Assembly (NCBI RefSeq): GCF_001298445.1 | Contig: NZ_CP012036.1 | Coordinates: forward strand, 124,001 to 188,000 | DNA from: Nostoc piscinale CENA21 | Lineage (GTDB): Bacteria > Cyanobacteriota > Cyanobacteriia > Cyanobacteriales > Nostocaceae | Direction of reading: 5' to 3' | DNA length: 64,000 nucleotides | In this document: piece by piece, positions 1-8,348 of the stretch | How positions within the stretch are numbered: position 1 is the stretch's first letter | Layout: each line of letters starts with the position of its first letter | Notes under the pieces: generated by a model | What the model was told of the DNA's origin: nothing | What the model saw: the letters and a program-made list of their open reading frames with translations, nothing else | The model's database searches: none | Translations under genes and position numbers: made by a program

Positions 1-141
1 ATATTACTTTTCTTAGCCTTATGCTTGCAAAACGTCCTTACCACTCCAACTACAGCGAAAAATCAGTCTTTGTTCCTACCCCTGAAATTTGAGGTTCAGT
101 GATTTTCTAGGACACAATAATGTTTGGCAGATTAAATTTAC

Positions 142-1203
142 ATGGCAACGAAAGTGCAGAGCTTCATGACTAGCCAACCCACAGAGGTAAATTTCCCAGT
201 TACTTCCCTCAATGAAACGGCGATAGTGCAGGTATCGGCGCGGTTAAGCGTGCTAGAAGCAGTCGGCTTTAAACAAACCTGCCAAGACCTCATCGCAACT
301 AACCCACACCTCAAGAAAATCATTGTTGATTTTCACCAGACGATTTTCATGGACAGTAGTGGTTTAGGCGCTCTGGTCAGTAATTACAAAATTGGTCAAG
401 AAACAGGAATTACTATCATTCTGCGAGATGTTACCCCGCAAGTTATGGCGGTACTAACTCTGACAGGATTAGAACAAGTTTTTCCGATGGAGTCTAGCGG
501 CGAAGCAGCATTTGTCGCAGATGAAAATGATATAGAAGCCTCTAAAAATAATTTTCGTAAACTAGAGCAACTTCCTACCACTCACCCTTCTATAGCCTCT
601 TGGATGAAACGCTTGATTGATATAGTGGGTTCATTAGTGGGTTTAGTAATTACAGGAATTTTGCTTATCCCGATTGTCATTGCAATTACAATTGATGATC
701 CTGGCCCAATTTTCTTTAGTCAAACCCGCTGTGGCTGGATGGGTAAGCGATTTAAAATTTGGAAATTTCGCTCTATGTGTGTAGATGCGGAAGCCAAAAA
801 AGCTTTAGTCAAAAATCAAGTACAGGGTGCATTTTTTAAGAATGACAACGACCCCAGAATTACCAAAGTCGGGCGATTTTTACGGCGCACAAGTTTAGAT
901 GAATTGCCACAATTTTGGAATGTTTTAAAAGGTGATATGAGTTTAGTAGGTACTAGACCACCGACACCTGATGAAGTTGAACGTTACGAAGTACCAGAGT
1001 GGCAACGTCTAGATGTGAAACCAGGAATGACTGGAGAATGGCAAGTCAATGGTCGGTCTACAGTCCGCAGTTTTGAAGATGTGATTCGCCTGGATTTACA
1101 ATATCAAAAAAACTGGAGTTTGCTGTACGATTTAAAGTTAATTTTGAAAACTGTTGCTATTTTGTTTAACAAAAAAAAGTGGCGCTGTTTAGCAAAAATA
1201 TAA
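142..1203 (+). CDS. STAS domain-sugar transferase fusion
   Basis: Residues about 20-120 form a STAS (anti-sigma-antagonist type) domain with the phosphorylatable loop DSSGLG at 71-76. Residues about 154-350 form a bacterial sugar transferase (WbaP/WcaJ/HepC type): a membrane segment at about 160-184, the KFRSM motif at 208-212, and the RRTSLDELPQFWN and SLVGTRPP motifs at 249-274. Such enzymes move a sugar-1-phosphate onto undecaprenyl phosphate at the inner membrane, the first step of exopolysaccharide or O-antigen synthesis. The sugar cannot be told from sequence. The N-terminal STAS domain suggests control through a partner-switching kinase or phosphatase (inference). No other polysaccharide gene adjoins it; the hps locus is 46 kb away. 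A strong terminator follows directly, so it may be monocistronic or the end of an operon that begins outside the window. Confidence 0.85.
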   Translation: MATKVQSFMTSQPTEVNFPVTSLNETAIVQVSARLSVLEAVGFKQTCQDLIATNPHLKKIIVDFHQTIFMDSSGLGALVSNYKIGQETGITIILRDVTPQVMAVLTLTGLEQVFPMESSGEAAFVADENDIEASKNNFRKLEQLPTTHPSIASWMKRLIDIVGSLVGLVITGILLIPIVIAITIDDPGPIFFSQTRCGWMGKRFKIWKFRSMCVDAEAKKALVKNQVQGAFFKNDNDPRITKVGRFLRRTSLDELPQFWNVLKGDMSLVGTRPPTPDEVERYEVPEWQRLDVKPGMTGEWQVNGRSTVRSFEDVIRLDLQYQKNWSLLYDLKLILKTVAILFNKKKWRCLAKI

Positions 1204-1234
1204 TTTTAAATTCGTCAGTTAAATATGCTTACTC

Positions 1235-1272
1235 AGATACCCGACTTCTTTAATTAGTCGGGTATCTTGTTT
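1235..1272 (+). terminator. Rho-independent terminator after the STAS-sugar transferase gene
   Basis: Perfect 12-bp stem: AGATACCCGACT at 1235-1246 pairs with AGTCGGGTATCT at 1256-1267, with a 9-nt loop, followed by TTGTTTG. Confidence 0.8.
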
Positions 1273-1307
1273 GTGAGGAATGATTTACGGCTACTATAGT
1301 TTAGCTG

Positions 1308-1556
1308 TTAAACTTTGCCGTTGCGGCGATCGCACCGATATGGATAAAGCCATTCACACCTAAATATACCAAAAGTGTGTTTTTCTAAAAATGAGCCAGC
1401 GTGATACCTGCCTGAGATGTTAATCCCCGCTTTTGTTTTAATCTCATATAGTTTGGGAAAGGCAGCCGCTAAAATGGCGATCGCAGCTAATAAATAAAAT
1501 ACCGGGGTTCTAAGTTTGCCAAATCTACGAGAATTGCTGTTGACTTTACGAGACAT
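1308..1556 (-). CDS. small hypothetical membrane protein
   Basis: This is an 82-aa reading frame from ATG. A basic N-terminus (several Arg/Lys within 15 residues) is followed by one hydrophobic segment at about 18-35, then a polar tail with two Cys. I do not recognise a family. The length, the topology (cytoplasmic N-terminus, one membrane span) and a weak GTGAG Shine-Dalgarno upstream are compatible with a real small membrane protein, but nothing proves expression. It lies between the terminator of the upstream convergent gene and the HNH gene, which points the same way. Confidence 0.45.
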   Translation of the reverse strand: MSRKVNSNSRRFGKLRTPVFYLLAAIAILAAAFPKLYEIKTKAGINISGRYHAGSFLEKHTFGIFRCEWLYPYRCDRRNGKV

Positions 1557-1591
1557 ACTTATTCAAAACTCACAGCCTATTCTAGATTAGC

Positions 1592-1837
1592 TTAACTTTG
1601 AAAATGTCGCCGAAAACGCTGATCTGTTTTGTCAGATTTTTTAAGATTACAAGTCAAGCAAAGAGTGTGTAAATTGCTGATATCATTTTGACCACCACGC
1701 GCCAAGGGAATGATATGGTCAATTGTCAAATTAGTTTCTAAGTCCATCTTACCGCAGCTTTGACATTGATATTTATCACGTTGAAATACATATTGCCTAA
1801 CTTCAGGTGGTATCCGAATCCGGGGGGTTTTATTCAT
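1592..1837 (-). CDS. HNH endonuclease family protein
   Basis: A compact HNH nuclease fold of about 81 aa. It has a zinc-type CxxC (CQSCGK), the core DHIIPLARGG with the catalytic Asp-His pair, a following Asn (ISNLH), and a second CxxC (LCLTCN) before a basic tail. These ββα-metal nucleases cleave or nick DNA. Small stand-alone members are common in cyanobacteria and their physiological role is usually unknown. The start is taken at the ATG ending at 1837, because GAGGATAA sits about 7 nt upstream; a TTG immediately before it (1840) is the alternative. No methyltransferase or phage gene adjoins it, so there is no sign of a restriction system. Confidence 0.8.
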   Translation of the reverse strand: MNKTPRIRIPPEVRQYVFQRDKYQCQSCGKMDLETNLTIDHIIPLARGGQNDISNLHTLCLTCNLKKSDKTDQRFRRHFQS

Positions 1838-1991
1838 CAATTATCCTCATGAATTATACGACATAGTTCTTCCACAAAAGTTGATTGGGGAAGAAATTAC
1901 AGTTATCTTGCCATAATACTTACTTCTTGAGGTAGAAGGAAAAGCAACTAGCTCTCATTAACATACTGGGAGAATCTTTGCTGAATTAATT

Positions 1992-2264
1992 ATGAATATT
2001 ATTGCTTGGATTATCTTAGGCTTGATTGCTGGAGCCATCGCTAAAGCTATTTATCCTGGCCGTCAAGGTGGTGGCATTTTGGCAACTATGGTTTTAGGAA
2101 TCATCGGTGCTTTAATTGGGGGAACTCTGGTTACATTGTTAGAAACTGGCAGGTTGCAATTTACTGCGGCAACACTGAGTATTCCGGGGGTAATTGTTGC
2201 CATTATTGGCGCAATTATTGCTATTTTTATCTGGAGTTTACTCACTAACCGCCCCAGTTATTAA
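1992..2264 (+). CDS. GlsB/YeaQ/YmgE family stress-response membrane protein
   Basis: This 90-aa protein consists almost entirely of three hydrophobic helices separated by glycine-rich turns (GLIAGAIAKAIYPGRQGGG, then GIIGALIGG). That pattern, with the early G-x-I-A-K and P-G motif, is typical of the transglycosylase-associated (Tag/YeaQ) family of small inner-membrane proteins that are induced by general stress in many bacteria. The molecular function is unknown. The length matches the family (80-95 aa). It is transcribed alone and ends in a strong terminator; the CsbD stress-protein gene lies just beyond, facing it. Confidence 0.85.
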   Translation: MNIIAWIILGLIAGAIAKAIYPGRQGGGILATMVLGIIGALIGGTLVTLLETGRLQFTAATLSIPGVIVAIIGAIIAIFIWSLLTNRPSY

Positions 2265-2320
2265 TTGAATAAAAAATTATGGTTAGGCTGATTTTGTTGT
2301 TACAATCAATCATCAATATC

Positions 2321-2354
2321 AAAAACTCCACTTTTATCTAAAGTGGAGTTTTTT
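2321..2354 (+). terminator. Rho-independent terminator of the GlsB-like gene
   Basis: Perfect inverted repeat: AAAAACTCCACTTT at 2321-2334 pairs with AAAGTGGAGTTTTT at 2340-2353, around a 5-nt loop. The A/T ends make it usable from both strands, so it may also serve the convergent CsbD gene. Confidence 0.85.
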
Positions 2355-2477
2355 GTATAAAAATAAAAGCTGAAAACCAAAATTATAGCCTTAGTCTCAT
2401 AGCTGAGTATAGTATTGATCACTCAAAGCATTAAATCTACTAGCTTTCTCCTCAGCACTCAGAACTTTACTCTATAT

Positions 2478-2660
2478 TTAGTCTATAGCTTTTTTAAGTT
2501 CATCTTTGATGTTTTCTGTGGTATGAATTACGTTTGCTTCCGCTTGTTTAGCTTTACCTTCAGCCTTATCTGCGGGATTACCTGTAACTTCACCAACTAC
2601 TTCCTGCACTTTACCTTCAATATTTTTAGCAGTTGCTTCGATGCGGTTTTCGATACTCAT
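2478..2660 (-). CDS. CsbD family stress protein
   Basis: A 60-aa, highly charged, Lys/Glu/Ala-rich protein with the CsbD pattern: N-terminal MSIENRIEATAKNIEGKVQE, then VGEVTGNPADKAEGKAKQAEA. CsbD-like proteins are small, soluble, largely helical and abundant under general stress; their biochemical role is unknown. Length and motif spacing match the family. The opposite strand also carries a long open frame here, but it is a hydrophobic shadow of this gene. It ends facing the GlsB-like gene, which is also a stress-family member. Confidence 0.85.
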   Translation of the reverse strand: MSIENRIEATAKNIEGKVQEVVGEVTGNPADKAEGKAKQAEANVIHTTENIKDELKKAID

Positions 2661-3000
2661 GTTTTTTACCTTGACTATTTGTAAACTAAGGAAAAAATAT
2701 CAGGATTTTCGATTTTGATGTATCTATCAAATGATATAACAATTAATTATTATTAATATCTTTAGACAGATATACGAAAATAATTTACGCTCGGTTGTCT
2801 GTTGAGAATGGGTATGAGAGTTTTGGCTTACCTAAACTTCTATACTCCTGCACCCTATGCGAAACTCTTGATTTTACATCTCACTACGTAACTTCTGATA
2901 ATGAATGATGAATGTTTGAGGATTGGTTCTCAGCTTGCACTGACAGAAAGTCGCAGAGAGTGAAATACTAATCCTGCGGATGTCTTATGGCTCAAGGTAG
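2661..3000. other. intergenic region, divergent
   Basis: 340 bases between the CsbD gene and the CBS-HEPN gene, so it should hold promoters for both. Around 2805-2895 is a diverged copy of the dispersed repeat seen better at 46094 and 61145 (GGGTATGAGAG ... CTCTTGATTTTACATCTCACTACGTAA). I see no tRNA or convincing small gene. Confidence 0.4.
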
Positions 3001-3798
3001 ATGAAACACCTAAAATCGCGATCGCAAGACCTGCGGAGTTTGTTTGAGAACAACATTACAATCGAGTATGTAGCCGAACCTCTGAAAGCTGTGTCCTCCA
3101 AAGCAGAGGTAACAGAGGTATTGCAGTGGATGGAAGCAAAGGATTTTGATGTTGTCGGTATTGAAACGGCAGACAATATCACTGGTTATGTTGAACGCTC
3201 TTGTTTAATCCAAGCAAAATCGGGTAAATGCGGCGACTATCAAAGGATGTTTCATTCCCAAGAACTCATAGCCATCTCCACGCCACTGATGAAGTTATTA
3301 CCCATTCTGCGGCAAACTCCCCGCTTATTTGTCTTAGATTGCAATCAAGTTAGTGGAATTGTGACTTGTGGCGACTTACAAAAAGCACCAGTGCGAATGC
3401 TACTATTTGGCTTGGTCACGCTGCTAGAAATGAACTTGCTGCGACTGGTAAGGCTTTATTATTCCCAAGATTCCTGGCAAAAATTCCTTAAATCAGAACG
3501 GGTAGAAATTGCCAAACGTCTGTGGCGAGAAAGTCAAGAAAGAAACGAAGCCACAGATTTATTAGATTATCTCCAGTTTTGTGACAAACGAGAATTAGTT
3601 TTAAATCAACCAGAACTGCTTGAACAATTAGAATTAAAGTCAAAACGTTTTGGCGAACGTTTCCTTAAATCTGCCGAACAGTTACGCAACCGACTAGCGC
3701 ACGCGCAAAATTTAGTCACTGGTTCTTCTTGGACAGATTTAATTTCTTTAGCAGAAGCGATGGAAAAGTTATTAATTCGCTGTGAAGAAATCGAGTAA
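3001..3798 (+). CDS. CBS-domain protein with C-terminal HEPN-like RNase domain
   Basis: Residues about 18-70 and 85-145 resemble a pair of CBS motifs, a module that usually binds adenine nucleotides and acts as an energy sensor: hydrophobic strand-helix pattern, DVVGIETADNITGYVER, then LFVLDCNQVSGIVTCGDL. The rest (about 145-265) is all-helical and ends with RNRLAH, which fits the R-x4-H catalytic motif (Arg followed by a polar residue) of HEPN domains. HEPN proteins are often metal-independent RNases in toxin, CRISPR and abortive-infection systems. A cyanobacterial protein joining nucleotide sensing to a HEPN module would be a plausible ligand-controlled RNase, but this is inference. No nucleotidyltransferase (MNT) antitoxin gene adjoins it, and no partner gene is within 100 bases on either side. 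Confidence 0.7.
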   Translation: MKHLKSRSQDLRSLFENNITIEYVAEPLKAVSSKAEVTEVLQWMEAKDFDVVGIETADNITGYVERSCLIQAKSGKCGDYQRMFHSQELIAISTPLMKLLPILRQTPRLFVLDCNQVSGIVTCGDLQKAPVRMLLFGLVTLLEMNLLRLVRLYYSQDSWQKFLKSERVEIAKRLWRESQERNEATDLLDYLQFCDKRELVLNQPELLEQLELKSKRFGERFLKSAEQLRNRLAHAQNLVTGSSWTDLISLAEAMEKLLIRCEEIE

Positions 3799-3940
3799 TC
3801 CTGAACTCAAGTTAATTATTTCAGAAGAAAAATCTCTGTGTACCTTTGCGTTGACAAAAACTATGATTGGGAACAGCTCCACAAATAAATTGTAAAAGTA
3901 GAGACACACAATAGTGCATCTCTACTGTTGAAATCTACTG

Positions 3941-5909
3941 TTACTTGTCTATCTGCAAGTAAATCTTCAAGGCTTCATTAACTATTTCTGTCATTGATTT
4001 ACCTTGGCTGGTAGCAGTTTCCTTCAACTTGCTGAAAACCTCGTCATAAAGGCTAATGCGGGGACGGGATCTGCTGGGTGCAGCTTTCTTTTTAGCTGGT
4101 GCTGCTGGGGCTGGAGTTTCTGCTGTGGTGACAGCGACAATTTCCGGTTGATACTGGGCTGCAAATTCACGAATAGCATCAAAACCAACCCGTGAGCAAA
4201 AGTCACCAAAGCTTTCTTCAGCTTGGCGTGATTTCTTGAAGAAAACAAAAATTGGCTCTAAAAAGCTTTCAATGTCGTTGTGGTGCAACTTTTCGACAAT
4301 TGGTTGTGCCAATCTTGTTTGATGTGGTGAACCGCCCAACCAAACTTGATAAGATTCTGGCGCACTACCAACAAAACCTAATTCTGCCATGTAAGGACGA
4401 GCGCAACCATTAGGACAGCCTGTCATCCTGATGACAAAATGCTCATCCTCTAAACCAACTTTATCTAATAACGCCCGGACACGTTCTAAAATTCCTGGTA
4501 TTGCCCGTTCTGATTCTGTGATAGCTAAACCGCAGGTAGGTAAAGCTGGACAAGCCATTGCATAGCGGAACAGTGGTTCAATTTTACCGGGGTCAGAGAC
4601 AACACCGCAACGGTCGAGAATTTCTTGAATGGCTGCTTGGTTTTCTGGGGCAATGTCGCAGAAAATTAAATTTTGGTGGGGTGTTAGGCGGATAGGTAGG
4701 TGAAATTTTTCGACAATTTCCCGCAAGGCGGTTTTGAGTTGCAACGAACCTTCATCTTTTACCCGCCCATTGTCGATGGAGATACCTAAAAATAACTTGC
4801 TATCGCCTTGTTCTTGCCAACCAAGGAAGTCTTCATATTTAAATTCAGGTAAGGGTTTAAAGGGGGCGACTGGCTTACCAAAATATTCCTCGACTTTGGC
4901 GCGGAATTTATCTACACCCCAATCATTGATTAAGTATTTTAAACGAGCATGACGGCGGTCAGTGCGATCGCCATAATCTCTTTGAGTAGCTACAATAGCC
5001 TTGACAATTTCGTAAACATCTGCTTTATCTACATAGCAAATCGGGTCTGCTAATCTAGCAAATGTTTCTTCTTTATTGTGGGTTCTGCCTAAACCACCAC
5101 CAGCAAAGATATTAAATCCTTCTAGTTCCCCTTGAGAGTTGGTTATTACTACCAAAGTCAAATCTTGGGAATATAAATCAATGGAATTATCCCCCGGTAC
5201 TGTCACGCTAACTTTGAATTTGCGTGGCATGTAGTAAGTACCATACAGTGGTTCTTCACTGTCAGTAAAAGTTGTGCCGTTACCATTACTTTGCCGCGCC
5301 GCTTTCACCTCTGGATCTTCTTCCGCACTGATAGCTTTTTCGCCATCTAGCCAAATTTCGTAATAAGCGCCAGTTTGGGGAGACAGCAAGTCAGCAATTT
5401 TTTTGAGCATATTCCCAAGCATACTGATAATCAGCGCGATTTTTGAAGGGAACTGGTGGGGCCATAACGTTGCGGTTAATATCGCCACAAGCACCCAAAG
5501 TCGAACCTAGATTTTGAATAATAGTCGCAATGGCAGCTTTGAGATTTTTCTTTAAAATGCCATGCACTTGGAAACCTTGACGAGTAGTAGCCCGTAATGT
5601 GTGGTTGCCATATTCATCAGCGAGCTTATCTAAAGCCAAATATAATTGCGGCGGTACAAACCCCCCAGGGTTCTTTGTCCGCAGCATAAATTGGTAATCT
5701 TTCTCCTGCCCCTTGACGCGATTATCGCGGTTATCCTGCTGGTAGGAGCCATGAAACTTGAGAATTTGCACCGCATCTTCACTAAAGTGAGTAGTATCCT
5801 CAAGGATCTGCGTTGCTACAGGTTCACGCAAAAAATTACTATTTTCTTTGATGCCTTCTACTTTTGAGGGCTTACGGTTGGCGAGTGGAGGAGGAGCAGA
5901 TTTAACCAT
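3941..5909 (-). CDS. sir: ferredoxin-sulfite reductase with RHH-like C-terminal tail (frameshifted as sequenced)
   Basis: Sulfite reductase reduces sulfite to sulfide with six electrons from ferredoxin, using siroheme and a 4Fe-4S cluster, in assimilatory sulfur metabolism. The first 170 codons (from 5909) match the N-terminal half of the family; the remainder continues in another frame from about 5405 down. One extra base in the T7 run at 5398-5404 (A7 on the coding strand) causes this; dropping it joins WEYAQK to IADLL and yields about 655 aa. The cluster ligands are present as C-x5-C (CPALPTC) and C-x3-C (CPNGC). Beyond the usual end there is an Ala/Lys-rich linker and about 40 residues (RPRISLYDEVFSKL ... 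MTEIVNEAL) that look like a ribbon-helix-helix DNA-binding fold. It is monocistronic. The break is probably a sequencing error, since the enzyme is normally essential. Confidence 0.88.
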
Positions 5910-6322
5910 GAGAGTTGTATAGTATTCTCAATAAAGCAGGGATGAAACCCAAGGCTAAGTTTTTGGCTCAGTGATTCCCGGTAATTCGGTCGGAAATATG
6001 AGGAATACGACAATTGTAACACGGCAAAAAGCCGGCTTTGTCGATAGTTTTACACTTAACAAAACCAGCATATATAAGTAGGTGGTATAAATCAACTTTA
6101 AGTTTGTTGGTTTTCGCTGACTTTTACGGATAAAGTCTGATATTCCATCAATCTTCAAAGTTCAACAACACCATTCACCATGTTGAACTGGAATTATCCC
6201 AACATACTTAAGTATGAGTTTATAGCAAATAAATCTTTATTTTCTAACATTTGTAAATGTTAGAATTACTCTCAAAAATTACGCCTACTCAAAAATTAAC
6301 TTCTTACTTCCGAGAGAGCCAG
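5910..6322. other. intergenic region with hairpins
   Basis: About 410 bases upstream of sir and downstream of the outer-membrane protein gene (both on the minus strand). It holds a palindrome AAAGCCGGCTTT (6028-6039), an inverted repeat AGTTCAACA/TGTTGAACT (6159-6167/6181-6189) and the perfect hairpin listed separately at 6242. I see no convincing coding frame. Confidence 0.4.
6242..6265 (-). terminator. hairpin downstream of the outer-membrane protein gene
   Basis: Perfect 11-bp arms: TTCTAACATTT at 6242-6252 and AAATGTTAGAA at 6255-6265, with a 2-base centre. It is A/T-rich with no clean T tract, so it may be a terminator or a stabilising 3' hairpin for the gene ending at 6323. Confidence 0.45.
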
Positions 6323-6871
6323 TTATTTAAAACGATAGCCAATACCACCGTTGATGCTAACAGCAGAAGCGGGACTATTTTGATAAGCACGTAGCCCAAC
6401 TTTGGCATTTGTGTAAATCAGGAAGTTATTCGCAACTTCTGATTCCACACCAGCACCCACAACTACAGAATCTCTATTACCCAAAGGACTGGGTGAACCA
6501 TCTTTTTCAACAAAAGAATAACCACCAGTGACATAGGCATTAGTTCTATTAGCAATTGGCACGTCTACGGAAACTTCTGGAATAATACTAGTCGTCTTAT
6601 CATTCCAGAGAACATTACCCCGTGCAGAAACTGGGAGGTTTCCTAATTTCACTCTACCTGTGAGATTACCGCCAAGGTTAGCTGCATCGTTGTTGAGTCC
6701 GCCATTGGTCACGCCTGCTGCAACACCAGCACCAATATAACTAGCATCAGTCCCTTTTTTATCTTGAGCAGCAGCTTGTCCTGCATTCATTACAAGAGGT
6801 GCAATAACTAAAGAAGACAATGCTGAAATTGTCAGGAAAGACCGAAGTAAACCTTTCATAATTTTGTTCAA
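6323..6871 (-). CDS. small outer-membrane beta-barrel-like protein
   Basis: A 182-aa secreted protein. Residues 1-36 are a signal peptide (basic MNKIMKGLLR, a hydrophobic stretch, then a cut near AGQAAAQ). The mature part alternates polar and hydrophobic residues, is rich in Gly, Asn and Val, and ends in an aromatic strand (GIGYRFK), as outer-membrane barrels do. The repeated pattern GNLTGRVKLGNLPVSARGNVLW, then later VTGGYSFVEK, suggests about eight strands (OmpX/opacity-like size). A role as a small porin or surface protein is inference. It is monocistronic, with its own leader of about 450 bases. Confidence 0.65.
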   Translation of the reverse strand: MNKIMKGLLRSFLTISALSSLVIAPLVMNAGQAAAQDKKGTDASYIGAGVAAGVTNGGLNNDAANLGGNLTGRVKLGNLPVSARGNVLWNDKTTSIIPEVSVDVPIANRTNAYVTGGYSFVEKDGSPSPLGNRDSVVVGAGVESEVANNFLIYTNAKVGLRAYQNSPASAVSINGGIGYRFK

Positions 6872-7328
6872 TTTTGTTAATTATTACTGTTATTTATTAG
6901 GTCGTAAATTGTGTACAAAAGTTCCAAATAATTTTCAATCTCTAGAAATTGTCGTGACGATTGATGCCCAACAGCTAGTCGTAGATTTACTATTTTAGAT
7001 TGCGTAAAATTTGCCGATATTCGCAGCAAAATTTATCTCAGCCGGAAATTTTTCGAGTAGGCGCTTAAAAAACTGGCACAGAAACGAGAGAAAAGTTAAT
7101 TTTTTCTTAGATGACTGATGCAATTAAAATTGATAATTTTGCAATTTCAACTAATGCCTAATAATTGCCTGTAGCAGTAATAGCAATAAGCTATGGCAGA
7201 AATATATAAAGTAAATTCATCAGAATTCAGTACTCAGAGGCAATTATCAGGGTTGGATGTGATTTACAGATATTGGGCTGCTTGTGTTCTGGCTGTGAAA
7301 TTTTGGCAATTCTCATGGAGATGGCATA
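6872..7328. other. divergent intergenic region
   Basis: About 457 bases, A/T-rich, between the outer-membrane protein gene (leftward) and the ADP-ribosylglycohydrolase gene (rightward); both promoters should lie here. A short frame starting at 7193 runs into the next gene in another phase and is not credible. I see no RNA gene. Confidence 0.35.
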
Positions 7329-8276
7329 ATGCAAACCGCTACACAAACATTGTCTGGTTTGATGGGTTTATGTGTCGGTGATGCCTTGGGTGTGCCTGTG
7401 GAGTTTACAAGCCGCGCTGAACGCATAAAATTCCCTGTCACGAAAATGCTGGGTTACGGCACATGGCATCAACCGCCGGGAACTTGGTCTGATGATAGTT
7501 CCCTAACGTTTTGCTTGGCAGAAAGCCTTTGCCGAGGGTATTCTTTGGATGCCATAGCTTTGTCTTTTTGGCGGTGGTACAAACAAGCTTACTGGACTCC
7601 TAGAGGGGAAATATTTGGCATTGGCCAGAGTACTCATGCAGCTATTATGCGAATTAACCAAGGCGTTCCACCTTTAGAGGCTGGGGGAACCAGCGAAATG
7701 AGTAATGGTAATGGTTCTTTGATGAGAACTTTACCGATGGCTTATTGTCATAAAACCTTAAATTTCTCGGAATTGATTTCGCGGGTGCATCAGGTGTCGT
7801 GTATTACCCATGCTCATGTGCGATCGCAAATGGCCTGCGGCATTTATACTAGTATCGCCATTGAACTCCTGCAAGGTGCTAATTTGCCCACAGCTTACAC
7901 TCAAGGCTTAGAGAAAGTTCAAACTATTTATTCTGCACCGCAATTTCTGGCAGAAATGCACCATTTTGCGAGAGTATTCAGTGGTGAAATCGCCAGCTTA
8001 CCAATTGAAGAGATTAAATCTGGCGGCTATGTCATTGAAACCCTAGAAGCATCGTTATGGTGTTTGTTAAACAGCACATCCTATGCAGAAGCTGTGTTAA
8101 AAGCTGTGAATTTGGGCGGACACACAGATACAACTGCGGCTGTCACCGGTGGGTTAGCGGGAATTTACTACGGTATTGAGGGTATACCTCAACTCTGGGT
8201 AAATCAAGTTGCTCGGAAACAAGACATTATGAATTTGGCTAGGCGTTTTACTTTAGCGGTTTACACGCATAACTAG
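7329..8276 (+). CDS. ADP-ribosylglycohydrolase family protein
   Basis: A 315-aa member of the DraG/ARH family. These enzymes remove ADP-ribose from modified proteins or small molecules using two metal ions. The family signatures are in order: GLCVGDALGVPVEF near residue 13, TWSDDSSLTFCLAESL near residue 55 (metal-ligand Asp residues), and GGHTDTTAAVTGGLAGIYYG near residue 263. The length is typical. The start is at the ATG at 7329, with GGAG about 10 bases upstream. In nitrogen-fixing proteobacteria DraG acts on nitrogenase reductase, but most cyanobacterial homologues have unknown targets and no DraT is seen here, so I keep the generic name. It is single-gene and followed by heptad repeats. 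Confidence 0.88.
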   Translation: MQTATQTLSGLMGLCVGDALGVPVEFTSRAERIKFPVTKMLGYGTWHQPPGTWSDDSSLTFCLAESLCRGYSLDAIALSFWRWYKQAYWTPRGEIFGIGQSTHAAIMRINQGVPPLEAGGTSEMSNGNGSLMRTLPMAYCHKTLNFSELISRVHQVSCITHAHVRSQMACGIYTSIAIELLQGANLPTAYTQGLEKVQTIYSAPQFLAEMHHFARVFSGEIASLPIEEIKSGGYVIETLEASLWCLLNSTSYAEAVLKAVNLGGHTDTTAAVTGGLAGIYYGIEGIPQLWVNQVARKQDIMNLARRFTLAVYTHN

Positions 8277-8345
8277 GGGACAGGGGACAGGGAACAGCGA
8301 ACAGGTAAGTAAATAGTCTCCTCCTGCCTCCTGCCTCCTGCCTTT
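8276..8345. repeat. short tandem heptad-like repeats
   Basis: GGGGACA/GGGAACA-type units at about 8276-8303, then CTCCTGC-type units at about 8322-8343 (a near-complement that could pair with the first). Such short tandem repeats are common between cyanobacterial genes. Confidence 0.7.
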
Positions 8346-8348
8346 TAG

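Noticed and set aside
2415..2684. Hydrophobic Phe-rich frame opposite CsbD
   Set aside because: It is the antisense of the CsbD gene, whose protein is clearly recognisable.
5955..6158. 67-codon minus-strand frame between sir and the outer-membrane protein gene
   Set aside because: It crosses hairpins, and has no ribosome-binding site or family likeness.
7193..7381. 62-codon frame ahead of the ADP-ribosylglycohydrolase gene
   Set aside because: It overlaps the start of that gene in another phase and has no family likeness.
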